64,000 nt of DNA from Selaginella moellendorffii (Eukaryota; Streptophyta; Lycopodiopsida; Selaginellales; Selaginellaceae), in contig NW_003314295.1 of assembly GCF_000143415.4 (NCBI RefSeq), positions 504,125-568,124 on the forward strand, given 5' to 3'. Position 1 is the stretch's first letter. Every line of letters begins with the position of its first letter. The position numbers and the translations under genes are program-made. The notes beneath the pieces were generated by a model, which worked only from the letters and a program-made list of their open reading frames with translations, was not told where the DNA came from and ran no database searches. This document shows, piece after piece, positions 1 to 10,439 of the stretch.

Positions 1-300
1 AGGCTCACGTTGCAAAAGTTGGATGCCTGTCAAGGCTGCTGGATGCGATAGTACTTTTGTTTTTCTCCTCTCGAGTGAGGAGCTTCCCTTTGTTCTTTCT
101 ATGAGAGAGAAATTGTGCAAACAAAGAAATCCAAGAGAATGATCAAAAGTTAGCATTAAAAGCAATGGAATCCAGAATGGCATTGGCAAGCTGGCCTGGG
201 CATCTTCTTAATTGTTCGTCACCCTGTAGGGAATCGAACCTGGGTGGAGTCATTTAAAAGCGCCCATGGCTAGGGCAAAGAAAATTTAATACGGGGCAAT
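1..300. other. Left flank without a recognisable gene
   Basis: I see no coding region here. At 229-244 the plus strand holds the complement of a tRNA T-arm/B-box-like motif (sense GGTTCGATTCC on the minus strand), but no matching A box or cloverleaf is evident, so at most this is a decayed tRNA-derived fragment. Confidence 0.3.
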
Positions 301-308
301 TTTTTTTG

Positions 309-599
309 TTACTGGCAGAGGGGGGAGGGGACGATAGCTGCGCTCGCGCTGCGAATGGAGGCGCTGGTTCTCGCATCATCCACATCGCCGCTGCGGATCT
401 TCTCCATTTCCTCCTCGTCCTCGCCGCTGGCTATGCCGTTGTGGAGGAGCGCGCCGCCGATGTTGCTGCTGCCGTTGCTGGACGGGTTCTTTGGCGCCAG
501 GAGCGCGGCGATTAGGTCAAGCGGGCGGGCGTGAGGGAGGATTCGCGCAATGCACAAGAGGTACACGCAGATGGGCCGGGAGCAAATGCTGCTGCCCAA
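309..599 (-). other. GC-rich open stretch, possible terminal exon (weak)
   Basis: A GC-rich island is open in several frames. On the minus strand it has no ATG at its upstream end but is preceded by an AG acceptor-like site near 593-600, so it could be a terminal exon ending in an acidic and serine-rich tail. I recognise no domain. It may equally be a chance open frame in the GC-rich upstream region of the next gene. Confidence 0.15.
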
Positions 600-801
600 T
601 TTATTATAGTTACCACAGGGGGAAAGAGAGGAAGAGATTGTAGTCTATCATAGGCTATAGTTCCTTGATTTTTTCTTCATTCTGGTAGAGGATTCTGGTA
701 GAGGCAGCGGCGGGGTTAATCCGGGCTATAGTTTCTAATGGGTTAGGCCTGGGAAGAAAGAAAAAAACAAAGAGACAAGGGGAGATAGCGAGAAAAACTG
801 G

Positions 802-1897
802 GTGTTAGATGATGGAGATAGGAGCATGCAGGAGGTGCACGGGAGCATTGTGACACCAACACTGGTTTTGTCGCTGCTGGATTTGGATCCGAGCAGCAAG
901 AACAGGTTGGAGGGGTGGCACTCTCCCGAGAGGCCCGACGAAGACGACGAGCTCGACTCACACGAAGACGAAGAAGAAGAAGAAGAAGAAGAAGTGGACG
1001 AAGGATTGGGAGTTTTGGTAGCGAACACAAAGTGTGTGCTCGCTGGCTTCCAAAAGGAGACGTGGGTGCTCCCACTTGCTGGGCTCCTGTTGCTGCTGGG
1101 GTGCCGGGGACGAGACGACACCCATCGCTACGAGCTCCAGCAATCCGTCGTCCGCCAAGGTGGAAAATCCCGCGGGCCGTGGAGGTGGCGGCGGTGGCGG
1201 CAGCAGCAGCAGCAGCAGCAGCAGCACGGGGGAGTCGCCTATGCCGCCGTCGGCGCAGCCATCGTCCATGCCACCTCCGATTCCAGTTCCAGCGTTCCTC
1301 AGCAGCGACGAGCCCGTGCACCCGACCAATGGCGAGCGGAACTCGTCGGCGGCGTCGTCCGAGAGTGCTGGCGGGGACGCTGCCGGAGGAGGAGGAGAAG
1401 AAGGCGAAGTGAAGAAGGAGGTGGCGCGGCTGCCCGAAGTGAAACCGGGGCCGGGAGGAATCCGGAGGAAGAGATCAGGTGTTTTGGCCAAGAGGAAGAT
1501 TACGTGGGTGGATGATCACGGAGTGGACATAGCTCAGATCAAGGAGTTCGAGCCCAGGTACAGCTCTTCTTCCTTTTTTCTTGTTTTTTTTCTTCCCTTT
1601 TTCTCTCTTTTTTTTGCTGCGATTGCTTCTTTCTTTTGGTGGTTGTTCTTGTTTGACTCTTACTCTCTGCGTCAAGATTCCGTCAGCTTTAGTGGGCTGG
1701 TCTGGACGTTCTTGTTTTGACTCGGGGATTTTCCTTTTCCGTTCTCCACTGTTCTTGCTCTTTTACCTTTTATCCGTTCCCAGCTTTTTGGGTGTTTTCG
1801 TTGGTGTTCTTAGAAGTTTTAGTGCAGTGACTCCGAGGACTCCGATGAAGAGGGCGATGACGAATCCCCCCAGTCGTGCTCCTGCGTTATACAATAG
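802..1897 (+). CDS. Plant-specific acidic protein with FEPSDSE motif and C-terminal CaaX box (5' end unresolved)
   Basis: The 3' part is well supported. An exon ending at 1557 contains a basic stretch followed by ITWVDDHG and then EFEP. A canonical intron (1558-1827, GTACAG...GTGCAG) joins it to a short last exon giving an SDSEDSDEE-type acidic run and the terminal residues CSCVIQ before the stop at 1895-1897. CVIQ fits a CaaX prenylation box (Gln last, so farnesylation would be expected), suggesting membrane attachment. I recall a small plant family with this W-D-x-x-G / FEPSDS / Cys-rich end, of unknown function. The middle is low complexity (Gly and Ser runs from a CAG/GGC-rich stretch near 1190-1225). 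The start is uncertain: an ATG at 802 opens another frame with a Glu run encoded by GAA repeats (971-993), and a frame change near 906-1032 would be needed, by an intron or an assembly indel. Confidence 0.6.
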
Positions 1898-2135
1898 CAT
1901 CGAATTTTCGCTGGAGCAATTGACACCAAGAACAAGAGAGCTAAACTTTTTTCTGGGACTGGAAGAGGAACAAAACGATCAAAGCCACCGGGACGGTCGC
2001 TCTGTATATTGGCTGTATTTCTACTGGCGCACCCGTCCGGGCTCACTACTTATCGCATTCCTCAAAACGCTGAGAAATTTTTTGTACGGGTCTTGTAATG
2101 TTCGTACGTTACCTTGCCAACCCTAAAACATCAAT

Positions 2136-2149
2136 TATAAATGGGCCCA
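2136..2149 (+). promoter_or_regulatory. TATA box overlapping a site II (TGGGCCCA) element
   Basis: TATAAATGGGCCCA lies 47-60 nt upstream of the glycosyltransferase ATG at 2196. It combines a TATA box (2136) with the palindrome TGGGCCCA (2142-2149), the plant site II motif bound by TCP factors. Position and composition support a core promoter; activity is inferred. Confidence 0.5.
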
Positions 2150-2195
2150 GTGTCCTTTAATTGCCGCCGACAACCTCCTCTCGTTCTAGAGAGCT

Positions 2196-3683
2196 ATGGC
2201 TGCTGCTACTCTCGCGCACATCGTCGCAGTGCCCATTCTGCTCCAGGGCCACATCGCGCCCATGCTCCACCTCGCCCACGCCATCGCTCGCACCGGCAGG
2301 GCGATCGTGTCGTTCATCACCGCGGAATCTCACGCGCGGGTGCTCGCCGGATCCAAGCACTCGTGGTACTGGCAGGGGATTGACGAGTCGCGGCTGCGAT
2401 TCCTGGGATTACCCGACTCGAGCGCTCGCAGTGGGCAGGGCGAGTGGATCGACGAGCAGGGACGCTGGCGGGGCGGCATGGACGCATTCGCTGGCGCGAT
2501 GACGGGGCATATGGCAATGGAGGCGACCCTGGCGGCGACGATCGAGGGCTTGGAATCAGTCGATTGCTTCATCTCGGATTCTCTCTCGCCGGTGCTCGAT
2601 CCAATCGCTTCCAAGCTCGGGATTCCTTTGGCGGCGCTCTGGACTGGGTCAGCATCACTGTTCGCGTTGTATCTCGACATCCAAAGTCTCGTCGACAATG
2701 GGTATATTCCAGTGCAAGGTAGAGAATCTTTTTGAATTTAAAAACTGTTTCAAAGAGTTGTTCTAGGCGGGAAATCGAGCGAGCGGGTGATAAGAGGAGT
2801 TCCTGGAATTCGGGAGCTGCAAGTCACTGATCTTCCAACTACTCTCTACACGGATCAAATCGATCCTGGATACCAGAAAGCCTACATCGCGATGGCCAGG
2901 CTCAGGGAGGTCCAATTCGCAATAGTGAATGCTTGCGAGGGGCTAGAGGGCGAGGTGTTGGCGGAGATCAGGAAGAGTCACCCAAATCTCCTTCCAGTCG
3001 GGCCTCTCGTCAAGATCCCTGGCGACGCTGATGACAATCACGGCCCCTTGAACAGCTCGAATGTAGGGCTGTGGGACGAGAATCACGACTGCATTACCTG
3101 GCTGGATTCCAGAGCACAGCACTCGGTCATCTACATCTCATTCGGGAGCATGAGCGACTTTCGATTCGAGGAGATCGAGAGCATCGGGCAGGGGATTGCA
3201 GCCACCGGGCGATCATTCCTGTGGGTTCTTCGCGAGGAGCTCGTGAGGGACATGCCGGAAGATTTCGTCAAGATGTTTGCGAGAAGGACGAAGGAACAGG
3301 GGATGGTCATCCCGTGGTCACCGCAATCCCAGGTTCTAAACCACAAGGCCGTGGGAGGATTCTTCACCCATTGCGGCTGGAGTTCGTGCATGGAAGCCAT
3401 CCTCGCTGGAGTTCCCATGCTTGCGCTGCCCCGGTTTGTGGATCAAATGTTCAATGCCAAGGTGGTTTGCGACGATTGGGAGGTGGGACTGCGGATGATC
3501 CCAAAGGGCGATGTTGATGGAGTCGTGAGTAGGGACCGCGTGGAAGTGGGGATCAATGCGCTGGTGGAGAAAGGTGGCGAGCTGAGGAGCCGCGCGATGG
3601 AGTTGCGCAAGAAGGTCGGAGCTGGATCACGCGAATCGATCGAGGGGTTCATCGACTCGATTGTGGAAAGGAGGAAGGACTGA
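2196..3683 (+). CDS. Family 1 UDP-glycosyltransferase (UGT)
   Basis: Predicted cytosolic enzyme that moves a sugar from a UDP-sugar to a small-molecule acceptor. There are two exons, 2196-2718 and 2767-3683, joined across a 48-nt GT-AG intron that keeps the frame; the product is 479 aa, normal for plant UGTs. Visible features are the N-terminal QGHIAP motif with catalytic His19, the FISD aspartate around residue 127 that would activate it, a WLDSR/SVIYISFGS segment, and the C-terminal PSPG box (about residues 355-400) running from WSPQ through HCGWSS to VDQ. The usual HCGWNS reads HCGWSS here, an Asn-to-Ser change in the donor site worth noting. Acceptor and sugar cannot be told from sequence. 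The terpene synthases lie 12 kb away with unrelated genes between, so a pathway link is only speculation. Confidence 0.93.
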
Positions 3684-3754
3684 CAGTTTGTTTGGTATCA
3701 AAGCAAACTAATCCTCGAGTGGGAGTGTGCCACAAATGAAATGGTATCGATCAA

Positions 3755-5902
3755 ATGAAGCACAACACTCGAGAGAAGTGGCTGGAACTCATCGAGAATT
3801 GTGACAATTTTTCTACTGCCCGGCGCATTCACTCGGGAGTCCTTGGCCAACACTCGCATCTTGATGTTTTCGTGCTCAACAAGCTTGTGGGCATGTATGG
3901 CAGATGCGGTAGCCTAGCGCACGCCCGAGAGGTTTTCGATGCCATTGCTGCCAAGGACGCCTTCTCCTGGCAACTCCTGCTATCAGCCTGTGCCCGCAAT
4001 GGAGCGCTCGGGCAAGCCAGAGAAGTTTTTCTCCAGATGCCTGACAAAGATTTGGTATCCTGGAATTTGCTGCTGGGAGCAAATTCTAAACACGGATCTC
4101 TCGAAGATACCAGGAAGACCTTCGATTCCATGCCGCAGTGGGATTGTTTCTCGTGGACCATCTTGCTCAATGTATATGCCCAAGCGGGGGATCTGGAAGA
4201 CGTTAAGAAGATCTTTGATAGCATTCCAGTTAAAAACATCTTCATGTGGAGCACTATGATCAAGGCATTTCATAAAGATGGTGATGCTGCAAACGCGCAG
4301 AAGTGTTTCCACCACATTCCATTGCATAACCTTATAATCTGGAATGCGATGCTTACAGCTCATGCCCAAAGTGGGCATCTAGTAGAAGCGAGAAAGATAT
4401 ACGAGCAGTTTCCGGAATGGAATCTTGAGTCCTGGAATATAATCCTGGCCGCGTACGCCAGGAATGGTAAGCCGATGGAGGTGCGTAAAGTGTTTGAATC
4501 CATGGAGCAACGGAATCTAGTGTCTTGGAACTCCCTTCTTTGGGCATATGCCCAAGGCGGGCATCTAAGAGAGGCCAGGCGAGTGTTCCAATCAATGCCA
4601 GAGAGGGATCTCATCTCCTGGAACACGCTGCTCGATGCGCACTGCCAGCACGCCGGATCGATTGACGAGGCGAGGCTGCTGTTCGATACGATGTCACATC
4701 GCGACGCGGTGTCATGGAATTCGATCGTCGCGGGGTACGCGCGGGCTGGCAATCCCGAGGAATCCAAGCGTCTGTTCGATAGGGCTCCTCAGCTGGATCT
4801 TAAGATCTGTACCACGATGGTAGCGGCGCTGGCAGAGAGCGGCCAGATCCAAGAAGCCCGGGCGCTCTTCGATGGGATCCTCGAGAAGGATTTGGCGCTC
4901 TGGAACGCTCTGCTCGCTGGCTGTTGCCTGCGTTCGCAATCGCTGGACGAAGCGCTGGAAATCTTCAATGCGATGCCGCGGGTGAATCTCTCATCGTGCT
5001 CGTCCCTGCTCTCGTGCTACTCTCGATTCGGGGAGCTGGAGCGCGTCAAGCAGTTCTTCGATCGAATGCCGCAGCAAAATCTCGTGTCCTGGAGTTGCAT
5101 GCTACTCGCGTATGCGCAGAACGATCGCCTGGATCACGCCAGGAGCTTGTTCGATCGGATTCCAGAGCGGGACCTCGTGTGCTGGAATTCGATCTTGGGA
5201 GCGTATGCCGGCAGTGGCGATCTGCACGAATGCCGCAAGATCTTCCAAGAAATCCCGGATCCAAGCGTGACCTCCTGGACATCGCTACTCACCGCCTTCG
5301 CGATCCAAGGGCATCTCGCGGAAGCCAAAGAGCTCTTCGATCGATGCCCCAATCGAGACACGATCATCTGGAACGCGCTGCTGGCGGCGTACGCGACCAG
5401 CGGGCGACCAGCGCTGGCGATGGATCTGTTCGCCAAAATGCCCGATCAAACGCCCATCGCTTGGACTTCCTTGCTAGCAGCACTTGCCGCGAGGGGGCAT
5501 ATTTTAAGATGCGAGGAATCCTTCGCGGCGATGAAAACTCTCCACGCCCCTGGGGAGGCGTGCTTCGTGCTGGCGCTGGCGGCGTCTGGGCACGGGGGTC
5601 GCGTGTTCGATTCGCGCCGCCACTTCCAGTCAATGGTGGCTGACTTTGACCTGGAACCCCGAAAGCAGCACTACAGCTGCATGGTGGACGCGCTGGCCAG
5701 GGCGGGCTACTTGGACGACGCGATGGAGCTCCTGGAGAATATGCCTTACCGCCCGGATACCGTCGATTCGATGTGCTTCCTGGCCGCGTGTAGGAGCCAC
5801 CATGGCGACCGCCCCCTTCGTCTTCTCCACGAGGGCGACAAAGAATCGTCCACTTACGCGCTCCTGGCTAGCATTTCCAGCTCTAGAGTCACTGCTCCTT
5901 GA
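3755..5902 (+). CDS. Pentatricopeptide repeat protein, S-motif (PLS-like) type, 715 aa
   Basis: A single uninterrupted exon encodes about twenty degenerate repeats of about 31 residues with the S-type signature (A-R-x-x-F-D-x-M-P-x-x-D...SWN-x-L-L). Such proteins bind organellar RNA, one repeat per base, usually for editing, splicing or stability. No E, E+ or DYW domain follows the repeats; the C-terminus after the last S-like repeats is short (RPLRLLHEGD...). Lack of a DYW deaminase suggests RNA binding without catalysis, or an editing role in trans. The ATG at 3755 is the first in frame; two nearby upstream ATGs are out of frame. No clear transit peptide is visible, so the true N-terminus may differ. 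It resembles the S-motif gene of the repeated block further right, but is clearly a different locus. Confidence 0.9.
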   Translation: MKHNTREKWLELIENCDNFSTARRIHSGVLGQHSHLDVFVLNKLVGMYGRCGSLAHAREVFDAIAAKDAFSWQLLLSACARNGALGQAREVFLQMPDKDLVSWNLLLGANSKHGSLEDTRKTFDSMPQWDCFSWTILLNVYAQAGDLEDVKKIFDSIPVKNIFMWSTMIKAFHKDGDAANAQKCFHHIPLHNLIIWNAMLTAHAQSGHLVEARKIYEQFPEWNLESWNIILAAYARNGKPMEVRKVFESMEQRNLVSWNSLLWAYAQGGHLREARRVFQSMPERDLISWNTLLDAHCQHAGSIDEARLLFDTMSHRDAVSWNSIVAGYARAGNPEESKRLFDRAPQLDLKICTTMVAALAESGQIQEARALFDGILEKDLALWNALLAGCCLRSQSLDEALEIFNAMPRVNLSSCSSLLSCYSRFGELERVKQFFDRMPQQNLVSWSCMLLAYAQNDRLDHARSLFDRIPERDLVCWNSILGAYAGSGDLHECRKIFQEIPDPSVTSWTSLLTAFAIQGHLAEAKELFDRCPNRDTIIWNALLAAYATSGRPALAMDLFAKMPDQTPIAWTSLLAALAARGHILRCEESFAAMKTLHAPGEACFVLALAASGHGGRVFDSRRHFQSMVADFDLEPRKQHYSCMVDALARAGYLDDAMELLENMPYRPDTVDSMCFLAACRSHHGDRPLRLLHEGDKESSTYALLASISSSRVTAP

Positions 5903-5968
5903 TAGCAATCGATGGTATTTATGGATTAGAGGGACAAGGATCTCCGATCCATGAATTTGTCTAGATGA

Positions 5969-6388
5969 TCAGGGTTTCTTGGACGAGGCCTCCTCCTCCC
6001 GGTCGACCACGGCGTGGAGCAAGCTATCGTCGCCCACGACCATCTCCATGGGCGAGCTGCCGAGGCCGTCGGCCACGGCCAGCAAGATCTGCTTGAGCTG
6101 CTCGCGGAACTCGGCGAGATCCACCTTGCCGTCGTGATCCATGTCGAACATCTCGAACGCCGACTGGTAGAGCGCATTGAGCTCCTCGGGGGTCTTGCTC
6201 ACCGGGAATCCGCCCACAGTCTCGAGGAGATTGAGGCGCTCCAGCGCGACGCGGAGCTCCGAGCGCGAGAGGACGCCGTCGTTGTTGACATCCAGCTCCT
6301 TGAACTGGGGATCCACGGCCTTGATCAGCGCCGCCTCGTCCAGCGCGAAGTTGCGCACAGCGTTTCCATCCAACAGCACCACGCCCAT
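5969..6388 (-). CDS. EF-hand calcium-binding protein, 139 aa
   Basis: A small single-exon protein with two EF-hands: loop 1 DVNNDGVLSRSE and loop 2 DMDHDGKVDLAE, both with the canonical 1-3-5-7-9-12 ligands. I chose the ATG at 6388, giving MGVVLLDGNAVRNF, because that N-terminus matches a plant EF-hand family I remember (V-x-L-D-G-x-x-V-x-N-F); an ATG 24 nt upstream is also in frame. The C-terminus is Glu/Ser/Lys-rich. It probably acts as a cytosolic calcium sensor without a catalytic domain. It is convergent with the PPR gene (67 nt between stops) and divergent from the F-box/WD40 gene, with which it shares a 151-bp promoter. Confidence 0.88.
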   Translation of the reverse strand: MGVVLLDGNAVRNFALDEAALIKAVDPQFKELDVNNDGVLSRSELRVALERLNLLETVGGFPVSKTPEELNALYQSAFEMFDMDHDGKVDLAEFREQLKQILLAVADGLGSSPMEMVVGDDSLLHAVVDREEEASSKKP

Positions 6389-6539
6389 CGCCAAAAGCAC
6401 CAAAGCACACAAACCTTGAGAATCCTGGCCTCTTAACCGTTAGATAGTGTCGCTAATGCGAATATGCCCTAAATTTCGCGCCACGTGGCATTTAAAAAGT
6501 TTCCTTTGACATTTCTAGGGTTTGCCCGCGCGATTGGCT
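6389..6539. promoter_or_regulatory. Compact bidirectional promoter with E2F site, G-box and telo-box
   Basis: Only 151 bp separate the divergent EF-hand and F-box/WD40 start codons. Within it, TTTCGCGC (6474-6481, an E2F consensus) overlaps the perfect palindrome GCCACGTGGC (6480-6489, a G-box), and TAGGGTTT (6516-6523, a telo-box) follows. The motifs are read directly; a regulatory role is inferred. Confidence 0.55.
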
Positions 6540-8150
6540 ATGGCGGAGGGGCAGCGAAGAGAGGTTTTGCTCGACGACGACACGCTCATCGCCATTTTTC
6601 GGCTGCTGCTGCCGCGATCTCTTGCCAGATGCGCTGCGGTCTGCTCCCAATGGTGAGTCTCGATCGAAGCTTGCAGGAAATATGTCCCTGATCGATTCAA
6701 TGCCTTGCTCCAGGCACAGGCTAGTAACTTCACAGCTCATGAAAGACGCATGCAGTAGACATGGGGGTTTAGTGTATAGCGATCCCTCGCGCTGCAAAGA
6801 GGCTATGATCAGAACGGAGCAGTTTGATCGACTTTTAAAATGCAACCCGAGAGTTCTTTCTTCTCAAGCTCACTCTGGCAGGTAAGCTCTATTTTTCCTC
6901 TTGTGATTTTCCAGCCCGAGGTTTCTCCAGAGTGAACTGCTGTCACTGGTCGATGGACACACTTGCAACAGGTTCCAGTGATAATGTAAGCTCGTCTAGA
7001 AAAAAATTTCTTACGTTTTCTTGCTTTTAATGCTTTATTTCATGGTGGCAGACTGTTAGTGTTTGGTCGATGGATTCCATGCAATGCATGGAAGAATACA
7101 GAGTTCCAGATAGCGTCGCAGCTGTTAAGTTTGATGGAAGCAGAGTAAGTTCTCTAGTTGCTGGCCAATTCAAAGACTTCCATCCAGATATTCGCAGCGG
7201 CTGGCAAGGATGTCCACATATGGAAACGTGGGAACCGCGAAACTCTTCGAGTTCTTGGAGGTCACAACCAACGCTTGCATTCTATGCAGTAAGCCTACGC
7301 TATCGAAGCTTGAAATGATTTTTCTTGATTGTTTTCCTTTCTGTTAGCTGCATCGATCCTGAGTTAGCGGTGGGCTGTGCGGATGGCACAGTAAGGATTT
7401 TCGACATGTACACTGCTCGCTGCTCGATGCTCTTAAGGTGCGTTCCTTTTCGTTGAATGAAACTCTCAGACGTTCTTTGCAGGCACCACACGGAAAAGGT
7501 AACGTGTATCAGATCTTTAAATAAGCCCAACGTACTAGTTAGTGGCTCCTATGACTGCTCCGTGCGACTATGGGATCCTTTGTCGGGGGAGAACGTTCGA
7601 AGCTACTTTCCGGCTTCTTCAGGTGCAGTCGCTCAACCCTTCGCAACTTCTATGAACTTGATAGCTCATCCCCTTACCAGCAGGCATTTCCTGTCTTCAT
7701 GTGGGAAAGGACAGGATTGAGCTCATCGTTGGAACTGTCTTGGGCGACATAGATTGCTTCGATATCCGGTACAATCTCTTCAACTGCTTGGTTTTCAGCT
7801 AGTTTCAACGTTTTTTCTTTTGTAGAGTCGGAGGCAGGCGGCCTTTGTGGTCTAGGCGCAGTGGTAACGGTCCAATCAACAGCATCCACTGGCCAACCTA
7901 TACACTCGACAATTCATGCATGATAAAGGCGATTCTGATCGGGGGAAACGATGGCAAGCTGCATCTTATCAATAGCGACACCGGCCGCACCTTTCGTACG
8001 TTTACGCGCGAGAGTCACTCTTCTCCAGTTTTATCAGCGAGGCTGGGACATACTCGGTTCGTGTCATGTCATGCCGACGGCACCGTGACAAGGTGGATAT
8101 TTGATCAAGGACGTACCCGCGTCGGCTTGGCCATCTGCCAAGCGTACTAG
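6540..8150 (+). CDS. F-box / WD40-repeat protein, 9 exons, 390 aa
   Basis: I assembled nine exons by keeping frame across GT-AG introns: 6540-6652, 6714-6881, 6931-6985, 7052-7144, 7188-7288, 7348-7437, 7483-7622, 7681-7768, 7826-8150. They sum to 1173 nt, 390 codons plus stop. The N-terminus is an F-box (DDDTLIAIFRLL, then RCAAVCSQWHRL). It is followed by WD40 blades recognisable as LATGSSDNTVSVW, AAAGKDVHIW, VGCADGTVRIF, LVSGSYDCSVRLW, and later blades ending VTRWIFD. The F-box would bind SKP1 in an SCF ubiquitin ligase and the propeller would select substrate. It resembles the plant F-box/WD-40 class typified by Arabidopsis At3g52030, though I could not align it. Resolved introns are about 43 to 66 nt. 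Substrate is unknown. Confidence 0.85.
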
Positions 8151-8543
8151 ATCTAATCAACTTCGTTATCAAGGTAATACTCTCCTTGTTTTTTCTTGTT
8201 TCCTAACGCCAAATCATCCCAGACATTTCAACAGAACATGAAAATCCAGAGACTAGTCCGCTGCATTGCTTTCAAGCAAAGTTTCTCGGCTTTTCCGGTC
8301 TTTGGAATGCGCATAACTTTCCTGGAATCCTCGAACCGCACGACTGTTGTCTAGCAGCCAGCACCAGGTTCTCGTTTTCCTAGCAATCTCTAGCACCTAT
8401 TTTTTCTACTCTCCAGATGTGAGCGAGACAATGGCTTAACTTGAGTATAAGAGTCGCAACATGCATTGAAATAGCCAACGCTCAACGCTCAAACAATTAT
8501 ATGGGTACGCTTATGATCCGCCTTGTCTAATAGATCGACTAAG

Positions 8544-10439
8544 TTACTGCCTAGAAGGAAGTTTTACCGTACGTCGAGCTCCCAAGCTACCGGAAGAACG
8601 ATCTTCGCTGCGACGATCGTGGAGTGTTGCTGTCTCACCCAGCCCCCACCGCCGCATGAAGGCCTCCGTCTCCACATCCTCCACTAATCCAGCTCGCGTC
8701 TTCATGACGTGCGTGGTGGCTCTGTGGAGCTCGACCTCGGCAGCTTTCATGATGCACGCCAGATCCAGGTCGTCCTCTTTCTTCCAGGTCGGGACGAACG
8801 CCTGGAAGTCGACGGAGTCCATCGCCGGCTCTGGGCTGGAGGAAGGAAGCTGGAGCTTTGGAACCGGGGCGGCTATGGGGATGTAGCGCGTGGAGGCGGC
8901 GTCGCCTTCGTCCTCCTCTTCCGGGATGGGTGCCAGTATCCAGTTGCCTTCGTAGACTGGGGATCCCAGAGGCTCGGGGGATTGAGCGGACTCGTCGCCT
9001 TCTTCGAGCATCTTGAGGAACTGCCGCGCGACCGAGTTGGCCTCGTCGTAAATGTTAGTGGCAGAGCGGTCAGTGCTATCAGCGGCGTGGTCCTCATGGA
9101 TCTTCGGTGTGACTTTGGCGATGGCAAGCTCCTTGCCCGTCTCTGCTATTGAATCCACCTCTTCCTCCGAGCCGGTTGAGTCGTCCAGGCTGTAGTCTTC
9201 TTTGGAGATCTCCACGGGCTCTTCGATAGTCGGCTTCTTCTCGCGTCGCTTTGATGATGCGTCGGAGGTGCTCTGGATCTGTGCTTGAACGAGGGAGCAA
9301 AGCATGGAGTCGAGGCGGCTGTCCGGGGCGGTTCTCAGGTCCTCCTCGTCTTGGTTGTGATCTTCGCCACCTTGGTCGTTGTCCGAGCAAGAAGACGAGC
9401 ACGCCTCCTGCGCGAGGCCTGCGAGATCGGGCATCGACTTGAGCGACTCGGAGCGGGCAAAGAGCGTGGACGAGACGTTGACGAGGCCGCTGAGAGGACG
9501 GAGCCGCCGCCAGAGTGCTGGGCGATTGTGCTGCTGCTCGTTGGCGAATCGGCAGCTCTCGGTTCGGATGGATGGATTTGAAGGAGCTGGAACAGCGGTT
9601 GCCGCAGCATCGCCACCACCACCACTGCTTTTGGAGAAGTTGACAAACTCGTACCCAATGCTTGCGACCACACTGGCGCCTTTGAGGTTCTCGGAAGCGC
9701 TGATCACGAAGGCGGCAGTCCAGGCGCTCGAGGCGGCAAAGTCGGCGGTGTCGCCGATCGCGTCTGGGAGAATGCTGCCGAGGTCGAGCGTGAGCTCGCC
9801 AAGAACCGCCTGATCGAAGCTCGACACGATGAGCAGCCGGAACGACTTGGACACCGGGTGCTTGATGGCGTGCGGCGAAGCCCTGGACGCCCTCACCTTG
9901 GAGTGGAGATGGAGCGTCTCCTCGAATTCAACGCTGCCATTGAGAGCTCGCGACGCCAGAGTCTTGGAAGAACGCGCCTTGCGCAGGCAGTGGACCTCGA
10001 GGAGGATGCCGTGCGTGAGGTAGACGGGGAGATCGCGAATGGCGTGGATGTGGATGGAGAAGACGCAATCGAATGCCCGGTAGTGGAAGAAGCGCCAGCC
10101 CCAAAACCTCTGCTGCTGCTGCTGCTGCTCCTGCTGCCGAATCGGATGATCCTTCTTCTTGCTGTTCTTCGCGTTGTTCTTCGCGATCTTTGGCTGCTCA
10201 AAACCCTGGGAGTGCGTGAGATATCGCCTCCATTCCCCCGCCTCGGGCCTTGGCGCTGCGTCTTTGCCTGCATTGTAGCTCACTGGCCCCGATCGCGACT
10301 GGCTCGCCGCGGCCTTCGATCCGGGCGGCTTGAGCAGCCTCGAGCTCGGCTTCTCGGTCGCATCAAACATCCTGCCCATCTCCCTGCCGAAATACCCAGC
10401 TCCAAACATCAAGAAAGTGCCGCCGCTGTCAAGAAACAA
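8544..10439 (-). CDS. NT-type C2 domain protein (PMI1-like), up to 631 aa
   Basis: A single long minus-strand frame. Residues about 110-275 form an NT-C2 domain (N-terminal C2 of EEIG1/EHBP1), seen in the plant PMI1 and PMI1-related proteins that link plastid or nuclear movement to actin or membranes: a basic entry (FWGWRFFHY), a core with DCVFSIHIHAI and a later LGELTLDLGSILP. The rest is disordered and acidic/serine-rich with a short helical C-terminal end (EVELHRATTHVMKTR). A polyglutamine run (CTG repeats near 10109-10130) precedes the C2. Alternative in-frame Met codons lie just downstream of 10439, so the start is approximate. It is convergent with the F-box/WD40 gene. Function by analogy only. 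Confidence 0.75.
   Translation of the reverse strand: MFLDSGGTFLMFGAGYFGREMGRMFDATEKPSSRLLKPPGSKAAASQSRSGPVSYNAGKDAAPRPEAGEWRRYLTHSQGFEQPKIAKNNAKNSKKKDHPIRQQEQQQQQQRFWGWRFFHYRAFDCVFSIHIHAIRDLPVYLTHGILLEVHCLRKARSSKTLASRALNGSVEFEETLHLHSKVRASRASPHAIKHPVSKSFRLLIVSSFDQAVLGELTLDLGSILPDAIGDTADFAASSAWTAAFVISASENLKGASVVASIGYEFVNFSKSSGGGGDAAATAVPAPSNPSIRTESCRFANEQQHNRPALWRRLRPLSGLVNVSSTLFARSESLKSMPDLAGLAQEACSSSCSDNDQGGEDHNQDEEDLRTAPDSRLDSMLCSLVQAQIQSTSDASSKRREKKPTIEEPVEISKEDYSLDDSTGSEEEVDSIAETGKELAIAKVTPKIHEDHAADSTDRSATNIYDEANSVARQFLKMLEEGDESAQSPEPLGSPVYEGNWILAPIPEEEDEGDAASTRYIPIAAPVPKLQLPSSSPEPAMDSVDFQAFVPTWKKEDDLDLACIMKAAEVELHRATTHVMKTRAGLVEDVETEAFMRRWGLGETATLHDRRSEDRSSGSLGARRTVKLPSRQ

Noticed and set aside
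229-244. tRNA gene at the left edge
   Set aside because: Only a B-box-like motif is present, without an A box or stems.
735-1515. Alternative Arg-, Ser- and Ala-rich open frames around gene 1
   Set aside because: All are other-frame readings of GAA, CAG and GGC repeats; only the frame ending in EFEP continues through a good intron into a sensible last exon.
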